A stretch of 64,000 nt of DNA from Frankia alni ACN14a (GTDB lineage: Bacteria > Actinomycetota > Actinomycetes > Frankiales > Frankiaceae): positions 800,962-864,961 of the forward strand of contig NC_008278.1 in NCBI RefSeq assembly GCF_000058485.1. Reading direction: 5' to 3'. The notes beneath the pieces are model-generated. The model searched no databases. It was not told the DNA's origin and was given only the letters and a program-made list of their open reading frames with translations. Below, piece by piece: positions 1 through 8,499 of this stretch (its first letter is position 1; every line of letters starts with the position of its first letter). The position numbers were made by a program, and so were the translations under genes.

Positions 1-467
1 GCGGTGCGCCGCAGCGCCCGGGCGGTGGCGGGATCCGTGCCGGGGGCGCGACCGATCCCCAGGTCGATCCGACCCGGAAACAGGGCGCCGAGCGTGCCGA
101 ACTGCTCGGCGACCGCCAGCGGCGCATGGTTGGGCAGCATCACGCCACCGGACCCCACCCGGATCGTGCCCGTGGCCGCGGCGACCTGACCGATGAGGAT
201 CGCCGTCGCCGAACTGGCGATGCCGGGCATGCCGTGGTGCTCCGCCAACCAGTACCGGATGAAGCCGAGCCGTTCGGCGTGCCGGGCGAGCTCGAGCGAC
301 CCGCGGACCGCATCGGTCGGGGTTGTTCCGGTGCCGACCGGCACGAGGTCCAGCACGGACAGGGGGACGCGTCGGGTCAGGTTCACGGCATGGTGCAACG
401 ACCTGGCACGGCCGCTGTCTTCCCCGCCCGCCACGTCGGAGCCCGGGCCCGAGCCGGTGTCGGTCAC
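1..467 (-). CDS. LLM-class flavin-dependent oxidoreductase, 3' end beyond window
   Basis: N-terminal ~155 residues of a luciferase-like monooxygenase; the gene runs off the left edge. After a ~30-residue polar leader the protein shows [13 protein letters not shown], then [11 protein letters not shown] and [12 protein letters not shown], and ends near [17 protein letters not shown]. These blocks are typical of the 'luciferase family oxidoreductase, group 1' (MsnO8-like) subgroup, which binds FMN or F420 in a TIM barrel. The substrate is unknown. The start is taken as GTG at 467, only 3 nt after the TGA of the upstream TPR-like gene (471-473), so the two genes are probably co-transcribed and translationally coupled. 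Family assignment is firm; cofactor preference cannot be told from this fragment. Confidence 0.85.
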   Translation of the reverse strand, partial: MTDTGSGPGSDVAGGEDSGRARSLHHAVNLTRRVPLSVLDLVPVGTGTTPTDAVRGSLELARHAERLGFIRYWLAEHHGMPGIASSATAILIGQVAAATGTIRVGSGGVMLPNHAPLAVAEQFGTLGALFPGRIDLGIGRAPGTDPATARALRRT

Positions 468-470
468 GTC

Positions 471-1043
471 TCAGCCGCCCACGGTCTCCATGTAGTCCTC
501 GGCGACCTCGTCGAGGGCGTCGCTGGGATGGCCGAGCGCCACGCGCACCCGGCGGCGCCCGACGAGCAGGAGATCGAGCAGGAAGTCCGGCACCGGGGCC
601 CGCTCGCAGCGGTGGTAGCCCATCGTGAACCAGGTGTGGGCGTCGTCGAGCCGACCGACCGCCTCCAGGCTCTCGGCCACCGCCTCGTACACCCCCGGAT
701 CGGCCGACTTCGCCGCCTTCAGCTCCGCCCGCAGCGCGTCGGCCTCCTCGGCCTGCCCCTCGCGCAGCAGCCCGTCGTGCAGCCAGACGCGGGGATCGAC
801 GGGGCAGGCGCTGCCGTCGGCCACGGCCGCGCGGTAGCAGCGGATGGCCTCGCTCCAGTCCTGGGCGAGCCCGTACTGGCTGCCCGCGTCGACCAACAGG
901 GAGGCGCGGGTGATCGTCTCGCTGTGGGTGTCCGGCCGCTCGGCCAGTGCCTCCAGGGTGCCCGCCGCGCCACGGTGATCGCCGCTGCCCGCCGCCCTGA
1001 AGACGATCTCATCCACGTCGTCGTCCGAAAGCATGCCGCTCAT
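471..1043 (-). CDS. TPR-like hypothetical protein
   Basis: A 190-residue acidic, alpha-helical protein with degenerate tetratricopeptide-like helical pairs, for example around residues 50-75 (DWSEAIRCYRAA) and 120-140 (LEAVGRLDDAHTWFTMGY). No catalytic motif is visible; a protein-interaction or scaffolding role is inference. Two in-frame ATGs compete as start: 1043 and 1034. The purine-rich GGGGAG at about 1046-1051 is better spaced (about 10 nt) for ATG 1034. That Shine-Dalgarno sequence lies inside the 3' arm of a strong hairpin (1047-1078). The gene is followed after 3 nt by the LLM oxidoreductase. Confidence 0.7.
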   Translation of the reverse strand: MSGMLSDDDVDEIVFRAAGSGDHRGAAGTLEALAERPDTHSETITRASLLVDAGSQYGLAQDWSEAIRCYRAAVADGSACPVDPRVWLHDGLLREGQAEEADALRAELKAAKSADPGVYEAVAESLEAVGRLDDAHTWFTMGYHRCERAPVPDFLLDLLLVGRRRVRVALGHPSDALDEVAEDYMETVGG

Positions 1044-1046
1044 TCT

Positions 1047-1078
1047 CCCCGTCCGGGGTCGCTCCGCGACGGACGGGG
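1047..1078 (-). promoter_or_regulatory. Hairpin overlapping the ribosome binding site of the TPR-like gene
   Basis: Read on the minus strand, arms CCCCGTCC and GGACGGGG (1071-1078 with 1047-1054) enclose a second perfect stem GTCGC/GCGAC (1066-1070 with 1058-1062), separated by a GGG/CCC-side bulge. The 3' arm contains the GGGG of the likely Shine-Dalgarno for the gene starting at 1034/1043. In mRNA this would occlude ribosome entry. No minus-strand gene lies upstream, so a terminator role is less natural than a 5'-UTR regulatory role. Confidence 0.45.
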
Positions 1079-1289
1079 ACCGGTGGCGTGGCTGCGCCTG
1101 CCCCGCCCAGGGCGCAGGGATACCGTGCCGGCTTCGGTCGGGCGGAGTGTGACGGCCGACGATCCGGCTGCGGACGGGTCGGCCGGCCCGGATCGGGGAA
1201 GGAGGTGATCGATCGCCGCCACGGACAGCGAGCGCGAGCCGTGGGCACAGGACCGGCGGTTCGGTGGATGCGGCGCTTCGGCGGATGGG

Positions 1290-2477
1290 ATGTGGGTGGA
1301 CGCGAAATCGGCGGGTCGGGATGAGCGGCCGTGGCCCTGGCCCGAGCCGGCGGCGAGCGGGCAGGTGGATGCGGCCCGCGGCGGGGATGCGGCCGGCGTC
1401 GGGGATGCGGCCCGCGGCGGGGATGCGGCCGGCGTCGGGGATGCGGCCGGCGTCGGGGATGCGGCTCGTGGTGCTGATTCAGGCCGTGGGGCGGATTCAG
1501 GCCGTGGTGCTGATTCAGGCCGTGGTGCTGATTCAGGCCGTGGTGCTGATTCAGGCCGTGGTGCTGATTCAGGCCGTGGTGCGGATGCGGCTCACCGGGC
1601 GGATGCAGCTCGAGGTGCGGGGGCGGCTCGTGGGGCGGGGGTGGCCTTCGTTCTCGGCGGGGGTGGCATCCTCGGTGCGAGCGAGGTCGGCATGCTCGCC
1701 GCCCTGTTCGACGCCGACATCCTGCCCGACCTGGTGGTAGGCACCTCCGTCGGCGCGATCAACGGGGCCGCGGTGGCGGCCGAACCCGCGCCCGCGACGA
1801 TCGACCGGCTGACCGATCTGTGGTCGCAGCTTGGCGTCTCCGACGTGTTCGCGGGGGGCCCGGCCCGGCGGCTGGCCACCGTCGTCCAGCACGGTCACCT
1901 GCACTCCAACGCCCCGCTGCGCGCGCTGCTGCGCACGCACCTGCCGGCCGGGCCGATCGAGGACCTGCCGGTGCGGTTCCAGTGTGTCGCGGCGAGCATC
2001 GAACGGGCCGCTGCGCACTGGTTCGACCGCGGACCGCTCGTCGAGGCGGTGCTGGCCTCCTGCGCGGTTCCGGCGCTGCTGCCGCCGGTGCGCATCGGGG
2101 AGGAGCACTTCATCGACGGCGGGATCGTCGACAGCAACCCCGTCGGACGGGCGGTGGAGCTTGGGGCACACACGGTCTACGTCCTGCACGTCGGCCGGAT
2201 CGAACGGCCGCTACGGCCGCCGCGCTGGCCCTGGGAGGCCGGTCTGGTCGCCTTCGAGATCGCCCGCCGGCGCGGCTTCACCGAGGCGATGGCCCGGCTT
2301 CCCAGCGGGGTCGCCGTCCACGTGCTGCCGGTCGGGGAGCGCGGCGCCCCGCTGGTGCCGCTGCGCTACCGCTCCACCTCGGGCCTGAACCGGCGCATCC
2401 AGCAGGCCCGGCAGGCCACCGCGGCCTACCTCGACCTCACCGCCGGCGACCGTACCCGGTCGCTGGATGTGCTCTGA
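1290..2477 (+). CDS. Patatin-like phospholipase with repetitive N-terminus
   Basis: A 395-residue frame. Residues 118-320 are a patatin domain: oxyanion loop FVLGGGGILGASE, nucleophile elbow GTSVGAI (catalytic Ser) and the catalytic Asp in FIDGGIVDSNP. The family hydrolyses acyl esters of (phospho)lipids through a Ser-Asp dyad. The first ~117 residues are low-complexity, built from fourteen 18-bp repeats encoding GDAARG/GDAAGV and GADSGR. GTG 1641, right before the domain, is a credible alternative start, in which case the repeats would be leader DNA. A PlsC-type acyltransferase follows after 17 nt, so a joint role in removing and re-adding acyl chains is plausible. Confidence 0.85.
   Translation: MWVDAKSAGRDERPWPWPEPAASGQVDAARGGDAAGVGDAARGGDAAGVGDAAGVGDAARGADSGRGADSGRGADSGRGADSGRGADSGRGADSGRGADAAHRADAARGAGAARGAGVAFVLGGGGILGASEVGMLAALFDADILPDLVVGTSVGAINGAAVAAEPAPATIDRLTDLWSQLGVSDVFAGGPARRLATVVQHGHLHSNAPLRALLRTHLPAGPIEDLPVRFQCVAASIERAAAHWFDRGPLVEAVLASCAVPALLPPVRIGEEHFIDGGIVDSNPVGRAVELGAHTVYVLHVGRIERPLRPPRWPWEAGLVAFEIARRRGFTEAMARLPSGVAVHVLPVGERGAPLVPLRYRSTSGLNRRIQQARQATAAYLDLTAGDRTRSLDVL
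1368..1619 (+). repeat. Minisatellite, 14 units of 18 bp
   Basis: GAT recurs exactly every 18 bp from 1368 to 1602. The first six units follow GATGCGGCCCGCGGCGGG or its GGCGTC variant, the next six follow GATTCAGGCCGTGGTGCT, and the last two are degenerate. In the patatin frame each unit is six codons. Confidence 0.95.
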
Positions 2478-2494
2478 CCTGGAGGGCTGACGCC

Positions 2495-3745
2495 GTGGGC
2501 GTTCCACCGTGGGCGATCCGCCGGTTCCTGGTCGACCCGCTGTTCGTGCCGCTGGCGGCGGCGCTGGCCCTGCTCGCCGTCGCCGTCGCCGCGCTCGGCC
2601 TGCTGGCCGCTCCGGTGGACCGCCGGCTGCGGGTGCCGCGCGCGGCCCTGCTCGTCGCGATCTACCTGACCGCCGAGATGGTGCTGATCGTCGCCATGTT
2701 CGGGCTGTGGCTGGCCCGGCCGGCCCTCGACGGGCGTTGGGAGGCCGCCCACCTGTGGCTGCTGCGCCGCACGCTCGCCGTGCTGGTCGCGGCCGCCCGG
2801 CGGCTCGTCGGGCTGCGCCTGGAGGTCACCGAGCCGCCCGTGGGGACGGTCGACGCCGGTTCGGGGCCCGTCCTCGTGCTCAGCCGGCACGCCGGGCCGG
2901 GGGACTCCTTCGTGCTCATCCACCTGCTGCTCAACCGTTACCACCGGACCCCACGGGTGGTGCTGATCAATCGGCTCCAGCTCGATCCGGCGATCGACAT
3001 CCTGCTCGGCCGGCTCGGCGCCTGCTTCCTGCGCAACGACGGCTCGGACGACCATGCTGCCGCTCGGATCGGCGACCTCGCCAACAGCCTGACCGCCGGT
3101 GAGGCGCTGGTGATCTTCCCGGAGGGGGCGAACTTCACCCCGTCACGCCGCCGGCGGCTGATCGCCCGGCTGCGTGCCCGCGGCCAGTGGGACCGGGCGG
3201 CGATCGCGGAGGATCTTGACGCCGTGCTGCCGCCGCGACCGGCCGGGGTGCTCGCCGCACTCGCCACCGGCCGCATCGCCGCCACGATGATCGTGGCGCA
3301 CGCCGGCCTGGACGAGCTCAGCGCGCCCGGCGAGGTCTGGCAGGCCCTGCCGTTCGCGTCGCCGCTGCTGCTGCGCTGGTGGTGGGTGCCGGCGGCGGAG
3401 ATCCCGGGCCCCGAGCGGGCCAGGCGGCAGTGGCTGACGATGCACTGGGCAGTGGTGAACGCCTGGATCGGCGCTCAGCGCGCCGTAAGCCTCAGCGATG
3501 GTGGCGGTGGCGTTGCCGTCCGAGGCGGCGGCATTGTCGGCGATGGTGTCGGCGGTGGCGGTGGCGGTGGCGGTGGCAATGGCGGCGACGGCGTTGTCGG
3601 CGATGGTGTCGTCCGTGGTGGTGGTGGCGATGGTGGCGGCGGTGGTGGTGGCGTTGGTGTTGTCAGCGGCGGTGGTGTCGGCGCGGCCCAGCCAGCGGCG
3701 GGCGACCCGCCGTCGCCAACGGACCCGGCCAATCCCGTGCTGTAG
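2495..3745 (+). CDS. PlsC-type 1-acylglycerol-phosphate acyltransferase family protein
   Basis: Start GTG 2495 is set by GGAGGG at 2481-2486; the product has 416 residues. Two hydrophobic segments (about residues 10-35 and 48-70) precede the acyltransferase domain. Motif I is RHAGPGD (HX4D, with the catalytic His) and the acceptor-phosphate motif is FPEGANFTP. The family transfers acyl chains from acyl-CoA/ACP to lysophospholipids or similar glycerol acceptors at the membrane. The last ~90 residues are a Gly/Val-rich low-complexity tail encoded by GGT/GGC runs (3495-3690), not part of the enzyme fold. Its TAG (3743-3745) abuts an in-frame GTG of the next gene. Confidence 0.85.
   Translation: MGVPPWAIRRFLVDPLFVPLAAALALLAVAVAALGLLAAPVDRRLRVPRAALLVAIYLTAEMVLIVAMFGLWLARPALDGRWEAAHLWLLRRTLAVLVAAARRLVGLRLEVTEPPVGTVDAGSGPVLVLSRHAGPGDSFVLIHLLLNRYHRTPRVVLINRLQLDPAIDILLGRLGACFLRNDGSDDHAAARIGDLANSLTAGEALVIFPEGANFTPSRRRRLIARLRARGQWDRAAIAEDLDAVLPPRPAGVLAALATGRIAATMIVAHAGLDELSAPGEVWQALPFASPLLLRWWWVPAAEIPGPERARRQWLTMHWAVVNAWIGAQRAVSLSDGGGGVAVRGGGIVGDGVGGGGGGGGGNGGDGVVGDGVVRGGGGDGGGGGGGVGVVSGGGVGAAQPAAGDPPSPTDPANPVL
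3495..3690 (+). repeat. GGT/GGC-rich degenerate simple repeat
   Basis: Imperfect runs of GGTGGC, GTCGGCGATGGTGTC and GGTGGTGGC encode the glycine-rich tail of the acyltransferase. Two copies of GTCGGCGATGGTGTC stand about 60 bp apart. No single clean period was found. Confidence 0.75.
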
Positions 3746-3850
3746 GTGGCTTTTCCTCGGGGGCGGTGCGAGTTGGTTCCCGTGTCGTCTCCGCCCACAG
3801 CGTACGAACAGGTGTTCGACATTGGGTGGATGTTGTTCTACCGTTACCCC

Positions 3851-5296
3851 ATGGATCTCAACGACTTCGGGGACGGCCCTGACCCGCCGACCCGCCTCGC
3901 CACAATCTCCCGCCAGCTCGACGGGCTCCTCACCGCCCAGGCCTGGCAGCTGTCCGACACGGAGCTGGACGGGCTGCTCGAGGGGGTCTGCCGGCTGACC
4001 AGCCGCGTCGCCGCCGTCCGAGGGCTGCTGTTCGTCGAGGCCCAGGACCGCGGATTCGCCGTGCGCCACGGCGCCACCGACCTCACCGGCTGGCTGCGCG
4101 ACCGGCTACGCCTGACCACCCGCGACGCCCGCCGCCAGGTCACCCTCGCCCACGACACCACCACCGTCCACACCGCCACCGGCACCGCGTTGGCCGACGG
4201 AACGATCACCGTCGAACAGGCGATGGTCATCAGCGACGCGCTACGCACCCTGCCCACCGCCACCACCCCCGACCAGCAGACCGCCGCCGAACAGGCCCTC
4301 CTACGCTTCGCCGACCAGTTCGACCCCCACCACCTCGTCAAACTCGCCGCCCGCCTCCGCGAAACACTCACCACCACCGACACCTCCCCCGGCGGCGACG
4401 ACCCCCACACCGACAGCCACACCGGCGAACACACCAACCCCAGCACCCGCACCGGCAAGACCGGCAAGACCGGCAACGATGGCACCGGCACCGGTGGCAA
4501 CGGCGGCCTCGGCGGTCACGGGAACGACGGCCGCGACACCCCCACCCCGGACCCGGCCGACATCCGCCGCCTCACCCTCACCGACACCCCCACCGGCGCC
4601 ACCCTCATCCACGGCGAACTCGACGCCGAAGGCGCCGCCCTCCTACGCACCGCCCTCGACAGCCTCGCCGCCCCCCACCCCGCGGCGGACGGCACCCCCG
4701 ACCGGCGCAGCCCCACCCGCCGCCGCGCCGACGCCCTGCTCGACCTCACCACCCGCGCCCTCGGCGCCGCCACCCTCCCGCAGAGCGGCGGGGTGCGCCC
4801 GCACCTCACCATCACCATCGACTGGAACACCCTGCTCGCCACCGGCACCACCCCCGCCACCACCGACTGGGGACTCCCCCTACCCCACAGCGTCCTGACC
4901 CGACTGTCCTGCGACGCCGACATCACCCGCATCATCCTCAACCCCGCCGGCGTCCCCCTCGACATCGGACGATCAACCCGCGTCGTGCCCCCACAGCTAC
5001 GCCGCGCCCTCGCCGCCCGCGACCGCGGATGCAGCTTCCCCGGCTGCGACCGACCCCCGTCCTGGTGCGAAGCACACCACGTCATCCACTGGACACACGG
5101 CGGAACCACTGCCCTCCACAACCTCGTCCTGCTCTGCGGCCACCACCACCGCCAAGTCCACCACGACGGCTGGACCATCATCTTCACCGACGACGGCCAC
5201 CCCGCCTACACCCCACCCTGGCGCATCGACCCCCACCAACGCCCCCGCCGCAACCCCTACACCCACCTACCCGACCTCCTCACCAGCGCCACCTGA
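3851..5296 (+). CDS. DUF222 / HNH endonuclease domain protein (13E12 repeat family)
   Basis: About 481 residues from ATG 3851. The N-terminal two thirds are a DUF222-type helical domain (ARRQVTLAHDT, LADGTITVEQA), interrupted by a Thr/Gly-rich insert at about residues 180-235. The C-terminus is an HNH nuclease: CSFPGCDRPPSWCEAHH, IHWTHGGTTALHNLVLLC and GHHHRQVHHDGW. These proteins are multicopy in many actinobacteria and are suspected mobile or selfish nucleases; the target is unknown. The frame is open upstream to GTG 3746, immediately after the PlsC stop, with ATG 3830 in between; no start has a good Shine-Dalgarno. From about 4140 on nearly every third base is C, unlike the G/C mix of neighbours, which hints at separate ancestry. 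Confidence 0.85.
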   Translation: MDLNDFGDGPDPPTRLATISRQLDGLLTAQAWQLSDTELDGLLEGVCRLTSRVAAVRGLLFVEAQDRGFAVRHGATDLTGWLRDRLRLTTRDARRQVTLAHDTTTVHTATGTALADGTITVEQAMVISDALRTLPTATTPDQQTAAEQALLRFADQFDPHHLVKLAARLRETLTTTDTSPGGDDPHTDSHTGEHTNPSTRTGKTGKTGNDGTGTGGNGGLGGHGNDGRDTPTPDPADIRRLTLTDTPTGATLIHGELDAEGAALLRTALDSLAAPHPAADGTPDRRSPTRRRADALLDLTTRALGAATLPQSGGVRPHLTITIDWNTLLATGTTPATTDWGLPLPHSVLTRLSCDADITRIILNPAGVPLDIGRSTRVVPPQLRRALAARDRGCSFPGCDRPPSWCEAHHVIHWTHGGTTALHNLVLLCGHHHRQVHHDGWTIIFTDDGHPAYTPPWRIDPHQRPRRNPYTHLPDLLTSAT

Positions 5297-5304
5297 CAAG
5301 GGGT

Positions 5305-5327
5305 GGTCGGCCCAGCCTCCGCCGACC
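5305..5327 (+). terminator. Hairpin after the HNH gene
   Basis: GGTCGGC (5305-5311) and GCCGACC (5321-5327) form a perfect 7-bp stem with a 9-nt loop, 9 nt after the TGA. No U-tract, as is usual in high-GC actinobacteria. The rest of 5297-5530, between convergent genes, shows nothing else. Confidence 0.45.
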
Positions 5328-5530
5328 GCCTGCTGGCTTCCCCTCGCAGGTCGTGGGGAGACGCGCAGCCGGCCGGCAGCGCCGGGAGCCGTGCCGACCG
5401 GCAGACCACCGTGGGCTGGTCGTCCCAGCCGGGCCCTGCCTCCCCGGTGCGGCGGCATCCGTCGGCCCCACGCGGGCGGGCGAGGGCTGTGAAGGCCGCC
5501 CCGGTCACCATGATCTGGAGATGCGGCTGG

Positions 5531-6607
5531 CTAGGATCGACGGGCCATCTTGATGGTCTTCTCGAGCTGGTCGCGGTCCACCTCGGCGACTCGCCCGTTC
5601 GTCGGCATGGTCGGGATGTGGCCGCCGCCGAGCACCAGGTCGGTGGTGTGGCGCAGGCCCATGTCCTTCTGCTCGACGTCGAGGATGGCCTCCTCGACCC
5701 GGTATAGCTTCTCGATCTGCGACACCTTCGCCTCGACCTGGGCGGCGACGATGCGCAGCCGGCGCTCGGCCTTGGCCAGGCGCCGCTCCAGCCGTCGGTC
5801 GACGATGTTCGGCATAGGCTCGTCGCGCTCCGTCGGATCGTGCAGGTACAGCTCGACCGCCACGGCGACCAGCGGGATCAGCGCCTGGAACAGGATCACC
5901 GCGCCGCCGGTGCTCTCGCCGGCCGTGCCCTGCGTGCGCACGAGCACCCCGGCGATCGACAGCAGCAGGAAGATCGCCGTGGTCAGGCTCAGCGCCAGCG
6001 GGGACGATTTCGACTCGACGAGCTGTTCGCGGATGTCCAGGTCGATCTTGAAGCGGCCGGCGTCGGCATCGGCGAGCATCTGCTTCTGGGCGCGGGCGAG
6101 GATGGACGCCTTGATCCCGTGGGCGAGCGCCACCCCGGCGATGAAGACGGCGACGCCGAGCAGGCCGCCGAGCCACCACTCCGGGCCGTAGCCGCCGACG
6201 TCGGCGAGCACCGCATAGGACTGCGCGAACACGTAGAAGTCCAGCGCCGCGAGCAACGTCAGGACGACCGTGCGGGCCGGTCCCGCCAGCGCCATCTGCG
6301 GGATGCGCTCCTGCACCCCGACGCTGCGCCACAACCGGCCCTGCTCGACCTTGTTCTTGATCAGTTCGGTCCGCCGCTCGCGGCGCTCGGCCCGGGAGTC
6401 GATCTCCATGCGGAGCTCGGCGATCAACTCCTCCAGGGTCCGCCCGTCGGCCCGGACGGCCGCCCGGACCTCCTGGACCTCCGCGTCCTCCAGGCTCTTG
6501 AGGACCTTGGGGCGGGTCTCCGCACCCGCCAGCGCGATGTCGGCGTCTCCCACCCGGCGGATGAGCTGCTTGGCCAGACGCCCTGGCTGGTTTCCCCTGC
6601 GCAGCAC
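5531..6607 (-). CDS. Polytopic membrane protein with cytoplasmic coiled coils
   Basis: Start GTG 6607 with AGGAG about 8 nt upstream; 358 residues. The charged N-terminal ~105 residues are strongly helical (LEELIAELRMEIDSRAERRE). Four hydrophobic segments follow at about 108-130, 145-166, 214-232 and 244-262, and then a charged helical region (RRLERRLAKAERRLRIVAAQ) and a soluble tail. I do not recognise the family. The arrangement of four TM helices flanked by coiled coils suggests an oligomeric membrane scaffold or channel-like component. It is the last gene of a minus-strand cluster with an OmpA lipoprotein, a VWA-like lipoprotein and another four-TM protein. Confidence 0.75.
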   Translation of the reverse strand: MLRRGNQPGRLAKQLIRRVGDADIALAGAETRPKVLKSLEDAEVQEVRAAVRADGRTLEELIAELRMEIDSRAERRERRTELIKNKVEQGRLWRSVGVQERIPQMALAGPARTVVLTLLAALDFYVFAQSYAVLADVGGYGPEWWLGGLLGVAVFIAGVALAHGIKASILARAQKQMLADADAGRFKIDLDIREQLVESKSSPLALSLTTAIFLLLSIAGVLVRTQGTAGESTGGAVILFQALIPLVAVAVELYLHDPTERDEPMPNIVDRRLERRLAKAERRLRIVAAQVEAKVSQIEKLYRVEEAILDVEQKDMGLRHTTDLVLGGGHIPTMPTNGRVAEVDRDQLEKTIKMARRS

Positions 6608-6692
6608 CGTTTCAGGCTCCTACTTTTCCGATGTCGGTCCCGATGGGCGGTCAGTGGACGGGGACGGCGGTCAGCCGATGGGGATGAGCGGT

Positions 6693-7178
6693 TCAGTCGA
6701 TGGGGCGGGCAAAGGTGCCGCCGACGAAGCAGAGCATGGCGCAGACGATGCCGAGCACCGAGGCGACCATGGCCTCGCGCGCCCCCTGCTGTTCGTCGCC
6801 GGAAAAGACCATGGTCAGCACGAGGGTGCCGACGCCGACCACGGCGCCGACGGCGCCGAGCATGAAGCGGCGGGCGATCGTCTCCCGCGGCGGCAGGGTG
6901 GACAACGCGTCGATCGGAGCGATGCGGCCGGCCCGAGCACGGTTGCCCACCCGGCGCCGGATGTCGCGCAGCCGGAAGGTGTTGCCGGTGATGAAGAAGC
7001 TGAGCGCGGTCACGATCATCGATCCGGTGACCGAGACCTTCGCGAACGGGGACGACAGGGTCAACCAGACCCAGATCTCCAGTACCGCGAGCATCACCAG
7101 GCAGCCGGTGATCACGACCGTCGAGCGCATCAGTGCCGGGCTGAAGTGCTGGTCCTCGGGCTCGTGCAGGACGCCCAT
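6693..7178 (-). CDS. Four-TM hypothetical membrane protein
   Basis: 161 residues from ATG 7178, which has GAGGAG about 9 nt upstream. Four hydrophobic segments are visible: about 16-40, 48-70, 104-126 and 136-157. A short cytoplasmic-type basic stretch (RLRDIRRRVGNRARAG) lies in the middle. The frame is open upstream to GTG 7460, overlapping the end of the preceding lipoprotein gene by 14 nt; that extension is a Thr/Ser/Pro-rich, lower-GC3 stretch and is probably untranslated leader, though a disordered N-terminus cannot be excluded. No family recognised. 85 nt separate it from the coiled-coil membrane protein downstream. Confidence 0.65.
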   Translation of the reverse strand: MGVLHEPEDQHFSPALMRSTVVITGCLVMLAVLEIWVWLTLSSPFAKVSVTGSMIVTALSFFITGNTFRLRDIRRRVGNRARAGRIAPIDALSTLPPRETIARRFMLGAVGAVVGVGTLVLTMVFSGDEQQGAREAMVASVLGIVCAMLCFVGGTFARPID

Positions 7179-7446
7179 CGGTCGTCTCCTCGGCTTGAGT
7201 TCCACCGGCGCCGTCGTGGCCAGTAGCGGTTCGGATGGATCGGCGTGGTGCGTGCCGCGGCGGTTGCGGACGGGATGCTCCGGGAGCTCGGGGGCTGCCG
7301 CGACGGGCGCGGGCGGACGGGCGGCCGGGACGGTCGAAGCGGCCGGATGAATCGGATGAATCTGGTCTGTCGGGTCTGTCGGGGTGGATGAAATGGGTGA
7401 CGTCGTCGTAGGGGTTGTGTCGGTCGAGATGGTGCGGATGGTCGAG

Positions 7447-8499
7447 CTAGCTGCAGTCACTGCTGATCCGTCGACACAGTTCGCCCTTGAGGTACCGGGC
7501 GAGATCCTGCTGCGGCCGATCCGCCGCGCCCTCGTTGACCCCGAGGAACCGAACCTTGTCGTTGCCCACCGTGGTGATCTGCTGGGTCTCGAAGCACCGC
7601 TTGACCAGCGCCTCGGCGATGGACGCGGACGCCTTCTTGCCGTCGACGTTGAGGCAGTCGGAGTCCTGACCGGTGCCGAGCAGGTCGCTCCAGACGAGAA
7701 CGGTCACGTCGGTGACCTTCACGTCCGGTGTGGACCGGACGGTGTTGAGCTCGTCGTTGATGCCGGCGAGCAGGCCCGTGGCACTGCCCTTCGCGCTGAC
7801 CCGCTCGGTCTGGACGACGTGGTCGATCTCCGTGCCGAGGGCCTTGGCGGCGGCGACCCGGTCCTTCTCCTCGCGCCGGTTGTTGTTCCGTTTGATCTGG
7901 AACATCCGGTCACCGTGGAAGCAGTCCGAGTACGTCATGGCCGTGCCGCCGCTGGCGACGAGCCGGATGTAGGCGCCGTCCTTCAGCGCTGTGTCGAGAT
8001 AGGGCTGGACCCGGGTCGCGACGCGCTGCGCGGTGGCGGCCGAGTTGTCGGTCACGTCGAGCAGCACCAGCAGCAGCGGCGCGCCGGCCGAGGGCGTGGA
8101 CTCCTGGTACTTGGAGCAGTCGAGCGGACCGTCCGCCTTGGACGTGCCGAGCAGGCCGCCGGCGTCACAGGCAGCGAGCATCGGCGTCGCCAGCATGGCC
8201 GCAGCCACCAGCCCGGCCAGTCGGCTGTGCAGGCGGCGGCCCCGGCCCCGGCGTCGGTCCTGGCTCTGGCCGCCCTGGCCCGGACGTCGGTCCTGGCCAG
8301 GGTCCTGGCCAGGACGTCGGTCCTGGCCCTGGCCCGGATGGTCCTGGCCTCGGTCCTGGGTCCGGCCTCGGTCCTGGGTCCGGCGTCGGTCCTGGGTCCG
8401 GCGTCGGTCCTGGGTCCGGCGTCGGGCTGCGGGCTCACCCGTTCCGGCCGCGCCCGGAGGCAGGGGCACCGGCGGACCGGCGGAAACGTCGCACGTCAT
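7447..8499 (-). CDS. VWA-like substrate-binding lipoprotein
   Basis: 350 residues. The start ATG 8499 overlaps the TGA of the OmpA-like gene by 4 bp (ATGA), implying coupled translation. Residues 25-75 are Arg/Gln/Asp-rich repeats (RRTQDR). A lipoprotein signal follows (hydrophobic core, then LAAC as lipobox). The exported part has a Rossmann/VWA-like layout: strand LLLVLLDVTDNS (a MIDAS-like D-x-T-x-S), strand AYIRLVASGG and strand VTVLVWSDLLGTG. The unusually long region before the lipobox suggests the true start may lie inside the repeats. VWA assignment is by pattern only. Likely partner of the OmpA lipoprotein at the cell envelope. Confidence 0.7.
   Translation of the reverse strand: MTCDVSAGPPVPLPPGAAGTGEPAARRRTQDRRRTQDRRRTQDRGRTQDRGQDHPGQGQDRRPGQDPGQDRRPGQGGQSQDRRRGRGRRLHSRLAGLVAAAMLATPMLAACDAGGLLGTSKADGPLDCSKYQESTPSAGAPLLLVLLDVTDNSAATAQRVATRVQPYLDTALKDGAYIRLVASGGTAMTYSDCFHGDRMFQIKRNNNRREEKDRVAAAKALGTEIDHVVQTERVSAKGSATGLLAGINDELNTVRSTPDVKVTDVTVLVWSDLLGTGQDSDCLNVDGKKASASIAEALVKRCFETQQITTVGNDKVRFLGVNEGAADRPQQDLARYLKGELCRRISSDCS
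8351..8422 (-). repeat. Minisatellite, 4 units of 18 bp plus degenerate flank
   Basis: CGGTCC recurs every 18 bp (8351, 8369, 8387, 8405) in units of CGGTCCTGGGTCCGGCGT. Degenerate related units extend left to about 8255. Encodes the RRTQDR hexapeptides of the lipoprotein. Confidence 0.9.
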
